Assembly (NCBI RefSeq): GCF_020073745.1
Contig: NZ_JAIRAU010000005.1
Location: 124,001-188,000 of the forward strand
DNA: 64,000 nucleotides
Source of the DNA: Nannocystis pusilla
GTDB lineage: Bacteria; Myxococcota_A; Polyangia; Nannocystales; Nannocystaceae
Direction of reading: 5' to 3'
Numbering within the stretch: the first letter of the stretch is position 1; every line of letters begins with the position of its first letter. This document shows positions 61,667-64,000 of this stretch, piece by piece. The translations under genes and the position numbers were made by a program. The notes beneath the pieces are model-generated. The model was given only the letters and a program-made list of their open reading frames with translations. It searched no databases and was not told where the DNA came from.

Positions 61667-63319
61667 TCACTGCCGCACGAGCGCCGCCCGGGCGTATTGA
61701 ACACCAGCGGAGGTCAGCTCGCCGACCGAGAACACTTGATCCCACGGGTCGACCGCGACGCCGTAGACCGCGGACGCCTCCGGGCCGGACGAGACTTTGT
61801 GCTCGTACACAAGACCCTTGCGCCCGAGCACGACGCCGCGAAGCACCCCGCCGACCTTCACCACGCCCCCGGCGATCACCCCGCCATGCGCGCTCACGGC
61901 GACACCGGTCCCGTACGCGACATCAGCGGCCGCCTCGGGTACCCACCAGATCCGGGCCCCGCTGGCGTCGTAGAGCGCCAGCTCGATCCGCTGCGACGTC
62001 CCGTCGCTCGTCGAGCCGTAGCCGACGACGACCACGCCGTCCGGGTGTGCCGCGGCGCCAAGATACATCCCGTGCCGCCAGCCGCCGCTTGCCTCTTGCA
62101 CGCTCACCGGGTCGAGCCGCGCGCCGGTCTCAAGATCCAGCGGCACGAGGACGCCGCGTGACTCCGTCCAAACCCCGTCGTGTTCCCCAACGCTCGCGCC
62201 TGCGACCCATGCGACGCCGTCCTTGATCACCACGTCGAACGCGAGGTCGTCGAACGTGTGTTTCAAGGCTTCATTGCCGTTCGGCGCGTGGTCCCACCCC
62301 TTCGCGCTCACGACTGCGACGCCCTCGGCGGTCATGCGCCAGACCTTGATATCCGTGTCGCCGTAGCCCGAGCCCCCGAAGCCGACGGCGATGCAGCCGC
62401 CCGCGTCGTCGCTGGCGATGCCCCGCACCGTCGCCCCCGCATCGGTCGGCATCTCGACGCCCGTCGCGTGGCCCTCTGCGTCGAGCAAGAGGATCCGCGG
62501 CCGCCACTTGTTGTCCGCCTGGCGGACGTTCATCGCGACCCAGATCTCGCCGGTCGGCGTCAGCGCGACCGCATCGACCGCGCCCTCGCGCGAGTCGAGC
62601 ACGATCGTTCCCTCGGCCCAGATCTCCGCCCCATCCTCGCCTCGGCGCTTCCGGATCGACGGACGCAGCGCGCCGTCGATCAAGACGGCGCCGACCTCGA
62701 TCGCGTCCCCCTCGGGGGTGGCGACGACGCGCCGCGAGGTCGAGCCGCTCGGCCCGAGCCTGCCCCACGCGAGATCGCCGGGCGCGGGCGCGGCGACCTC
62801 GAACATCACCGGCGGCCACACGTGCGCGAGCGGCCCGCGCGTAGCGGTCACTTCGAGCACGTGCGCGCCGTTGTCCACGGCGCCGAAGCAGGGCGCGACG
62901 CCGGTCCACACGCCGCCGCCCTGGTCGGTGAACGGCTCCAGCTCGGCGCCGTCGAGCGTGGCGCGTAGGAGGCTCGCCCCCTCGGTCGTCACCGTCACCG
63001 GCACCGGGCCGGCGAGGTGGACTTTCGCCGGCACGTCGACCGCGAGGATCCGCGGCGGGACGAGTTCGGCGTCGCTGGCCGTGCTGCCGGCCTCGCCCGT
63101 GCTCGTCGCGTCCGTCGTGTCCTCGGGTTCGCCGGTCGCCGGGCTCGGCTCGTCGATCGTGCTCGCGTAGCCGGTCGTCTCCGCCGCTCCCCCGTCGCTG
63201 CTCGTACCTGTCCCGGCGGTCATGTCGTTGGCCACGAAGGCGGCCCACGACGGCGCGTGATCGGCACAGGCGCCGAACACGAAGAGCATGCAGAACGACA
63301 AAGCGCGAGCGCGGTTCAT
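61667..63319 (-). CDS. lipoprotein with propeller-like repeats (copy 2)
   Basis: 550 aa from ATG 63319. The signal peptide ends in the lipobox VFGAC (Cys19). A Ser/Thr/Glu-rich linker is followed by an Ig-like segment (about 95-190) and repeated strand patterns with AVALTPTGEIWVAMN, RGIASDDAGGCIAVGFGGSG, AAHPDGVVVVGYGS and VAVDPWDQVFSVGELTSAG, as in beta-propellers. Same architecture as the 9801-11519 protein and likewise tail-to-tail with a VWA-like lipoprotein gene. Predicted surface or periplasmic, function unknown. Confidence 0.78.
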   Translation of the reverse strand: MNRARALSFCMLFVFGACADHAPSWAAFVANDMTAGTGTSSDGGAAETTGYASTIDEPSPATGEPEDTTDATSTGEAGSTASDAELVPPRILAVDVPAKVHLAGPVPVTVTTEGASLLRATLDGAELEPFTDQGGGVWTGVAPCFGAVDNGAHVLEVTATRGPLAHVWPPVMFEVAAPAPGDLAWGRLGPSGSTSRRVVATPEGDAIEVGAVLIDGALRPSIRKRRGEDGAEIWAEGTIVLDSREGAVDAVALTPTGEIWVAMNVRQADNKWRPRILLLDAEGHATGVEMPTDAGATVRGIASDDAGGCIAVGFGGSGYGDTDIKVWRMTAEGVAVVSAKGWDHAPNGNEALKHTFDDLAFDVVIKDGVAWVAGASVGEHDGVWTESRGVLVPLDLETGARLDPVSVQEASGGWRHGMYLGAAAHPDGVVVVGYGSTSDGTSQRIELALYDASGARIWWVPEAAADVAYGTGVAVSAHGGVIAGGVVKVGGVLRGVVLGRKGLVYEHKVSSGPEASAVYGVAVDPWDQVFSVGELTSAGVQYARAALVRQ

Positions 63320-63343
63320 GGCGACCTCCGAGCGCAAAGGGGC

Positions 63344-64000
63344 TCAAAACGAGTATACAAGGCCAGCGCCGCCGGCGCGCGCTCTCGCGCGTGAGCCTGC
63401 GCGGGTCGGCGCGAACAGGACTGCCGCGCTTGTAATCACGCTTACACATCCGACCGCGAGCAGGGCCGGCCATGTCGCATCAAGCCGGACATAGCGGTCG
63501 TCAGCGTCGCGTGCCGCGGCCCGCTCGGCGGCCGTGTACTCGCGGCCCTGTGTGGCGTCGACGATGGCGGCGAGCTCGGCTTCCGCCTGATCCCGCCGCA
63601 CGAACGCGCCGGCCATGCCCCCGAGCAGGCCGAGCCCGATTCCGCCGAGCACGGAGGCCGCGATCACGCGGCCGCGAGGTCTCCACGGCGGCCTGTCCTT
63701 CGCGCCAGGCTCGGGCCTGCTGTCCTTCGCGCCAGGTTGCGGCGCCGGTCCTTCGGCTCGCGGCCCGGTCGTCGGCGTCGGCTCGGTCGTCGGCTCGGTC
63801 GTCGGCGTCGGCTCGGTCGCCTGCGTCGGTTCGCTCGTCGGCGTCGGCTCGGTCGCCTGCGTCGGTTCGCTCGTCGGCGCGGGACACTTCGCGCCGACCT
63901 TGCCCACGAGGGCCGCGTCGGTCGCTTCCAGCTCGACCCACGAGACCCGCTCCTTCTCGCTGGCGAAGCCCCCTCGCGCGAGCAGGCCGCTCGCCACCTC
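63344..64000 (-). CDS. unknown protein with Thr/Pro/Glu repeats and two membrane segments, 5' end off window
   Basis: About 218 residues visible, extending beyond 64000. An N-terminal piece with one Cys (VGKVGAKCPAP) is followed by a Thr/Pro/Glu linker made of EPTQATEPTPTS repeats, then two hydrophobic segments separated by a helical charged region (RRDQAEAELAAIVDATQGRE) and a tail ending GAGLVYSF. This layout matches the C-terminal half of the 8776-9666 protein, so the two are probably distant paralogues. Same strand as the propeller gene, 24 bp downstream of its start. Confidence 0.6.
   Translation of the reverse strand, partial: EVASGLLARGGFASEKERVSWVELEATDAALVGKVGAKCPAPTSEPTQATEPTPTSEPTQATEPTPTTEPTTEPTPTTGPRAEGPAPQPGAKDSRPEPGAKDRPPWRPRGRVIAASVLGGIGLGLLGGMAGAFVRRDQAEAELAAIVDATQGREYTAAERAAARDADDRYVRLDATWPALLAVGCVSVITSAAVLFAPTRAGSRARARAGGAGLVYSF
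63801..63872. repeat. 36-bp perfect tandem repeat, two units, in frame
   Basis: The 36 bases at 63801-63836 are repeated exactly at 63837-63872 and encode the 12-residue unit EPTQATEPTPTS on the minus strand. Degenerate shorter copies follow. A coding minisatellite in a disordered linker. Confidence 0.85.

Noticed and set aside
63801..63872. Tandem repeats as a CRISPR array or integron
   Set aside because: The repeats are in frame inside a coding linker without unique spacers. The 12-bp repeats at 4934-4969 are likewise coding.
1..64000. Rho-independent terminators
   Set aside because: Several short GC hairpins exist (for example CTGAG/CTCAG at 35286-35302), but none is followed by a T-run, so I list none as terminators.

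Overview
The window reads as a very GC-rich deltaproteobacterial (Myxococcota) chromosome, most like the Nannocystis/Enhygromyxa/Plesiocystis group. This is an inference. It rests on Ser/Thr/Gly-rich linkers behind lipoprotein signal peptides, CGDG-type cysteine-rich repeats, several eukaryote-like Ser/Thr kinases plus a PP2C phosphatase, an H1-like Lys/Ala-rich DNA-binding protein, and conserved kinase/membrane-protein/beta-barrel neighbourhoods. I saw no rRNA, tRNA or CRISPR array.

Layout. (1) 1-12.6 kb: a minus-strand operon of unknown genes behind an array of TGACA/TGTCA half-sites; a large protein with repeated TLTTFDDLDD motifs; a lipoprotein; an H1-like protein; a PP2C phosphatase convergent with a divergent Ser/Thr kinase; and a tail-to-tail pair of secreted lipoproteins (propeller-like and degenerate VWA-like). 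(2) 12.6-14.3 kb: a small regulator cassette (MerR-like HTH, two unknowns, Fis-type HTH) whose edges touch broken gene ends. (3) 14.3-18.4 kb: an orphan type VI secretion cargo operon, in order DUF2169 protein, ketosynthase-like protein, DUF4150/PAAR-like effector and candidate immunity protein. (4) 18.7-27.5 kb: a seven-gene plus-strand run for the cell envelope: VKOR-DsbA fusion, Cys-rich anchored protein, TlpA-like thioredoxin, TPR/PEGA-like membrane protein, CGDG-repeat lipoprotein, canonical Ser/Thr kinase, beta-barrel-like protein.

(5) 27.7-53.4 kb is the centre of interest: a nearly continuous plus-strand defence island. It holds a DEAD/DEAH helicase with a DUF1998-type C-terminus (1840 aa), a UvrD-like helicase with a RelE-like N-terminus, a compositionally foreign ParA-like/SIR2 pair, a SNF2 helicase, a giant adenine-type DNA methyltransferase, an OLD-like ATPase/TOPRIM nuclease, an EVE-McrB-like AAA+ protein, an McrC-like nuclease, a PLD nuclease and an HNH nuclease. 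The helicase/DUF1998 + SNF2 + adenine methylase + PLD set matches the parts list of class 1 DISARM. However, the helicase and DUF1998 parts are in one polypeptide, and the McrBC-like pair and OLD-like gene lie between the methylase and the PLD gene. I know of no described system with this exact composition.

(6) 53.6-59.4 kb looks like the mobility end: a tyrosine recombinase split by a -1 frame change from an HTH/arm-domain ORF, an excisionase-like HTH gene, an XRE-type regulator facing an unknown gene across a palindrome, and a ParA/ribbon-helix-helix-like pair with 35-bp-spaced direct repeats upstream. (7) 59.4-64 kb: about 1 kb without a credible gene, then a second, inverted copy of the VWA-like/propeller lipoprotein pair followed by a two-membrane-segment protein cut by the window edge. 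All functions are read from motifs by eye. No database search was run.
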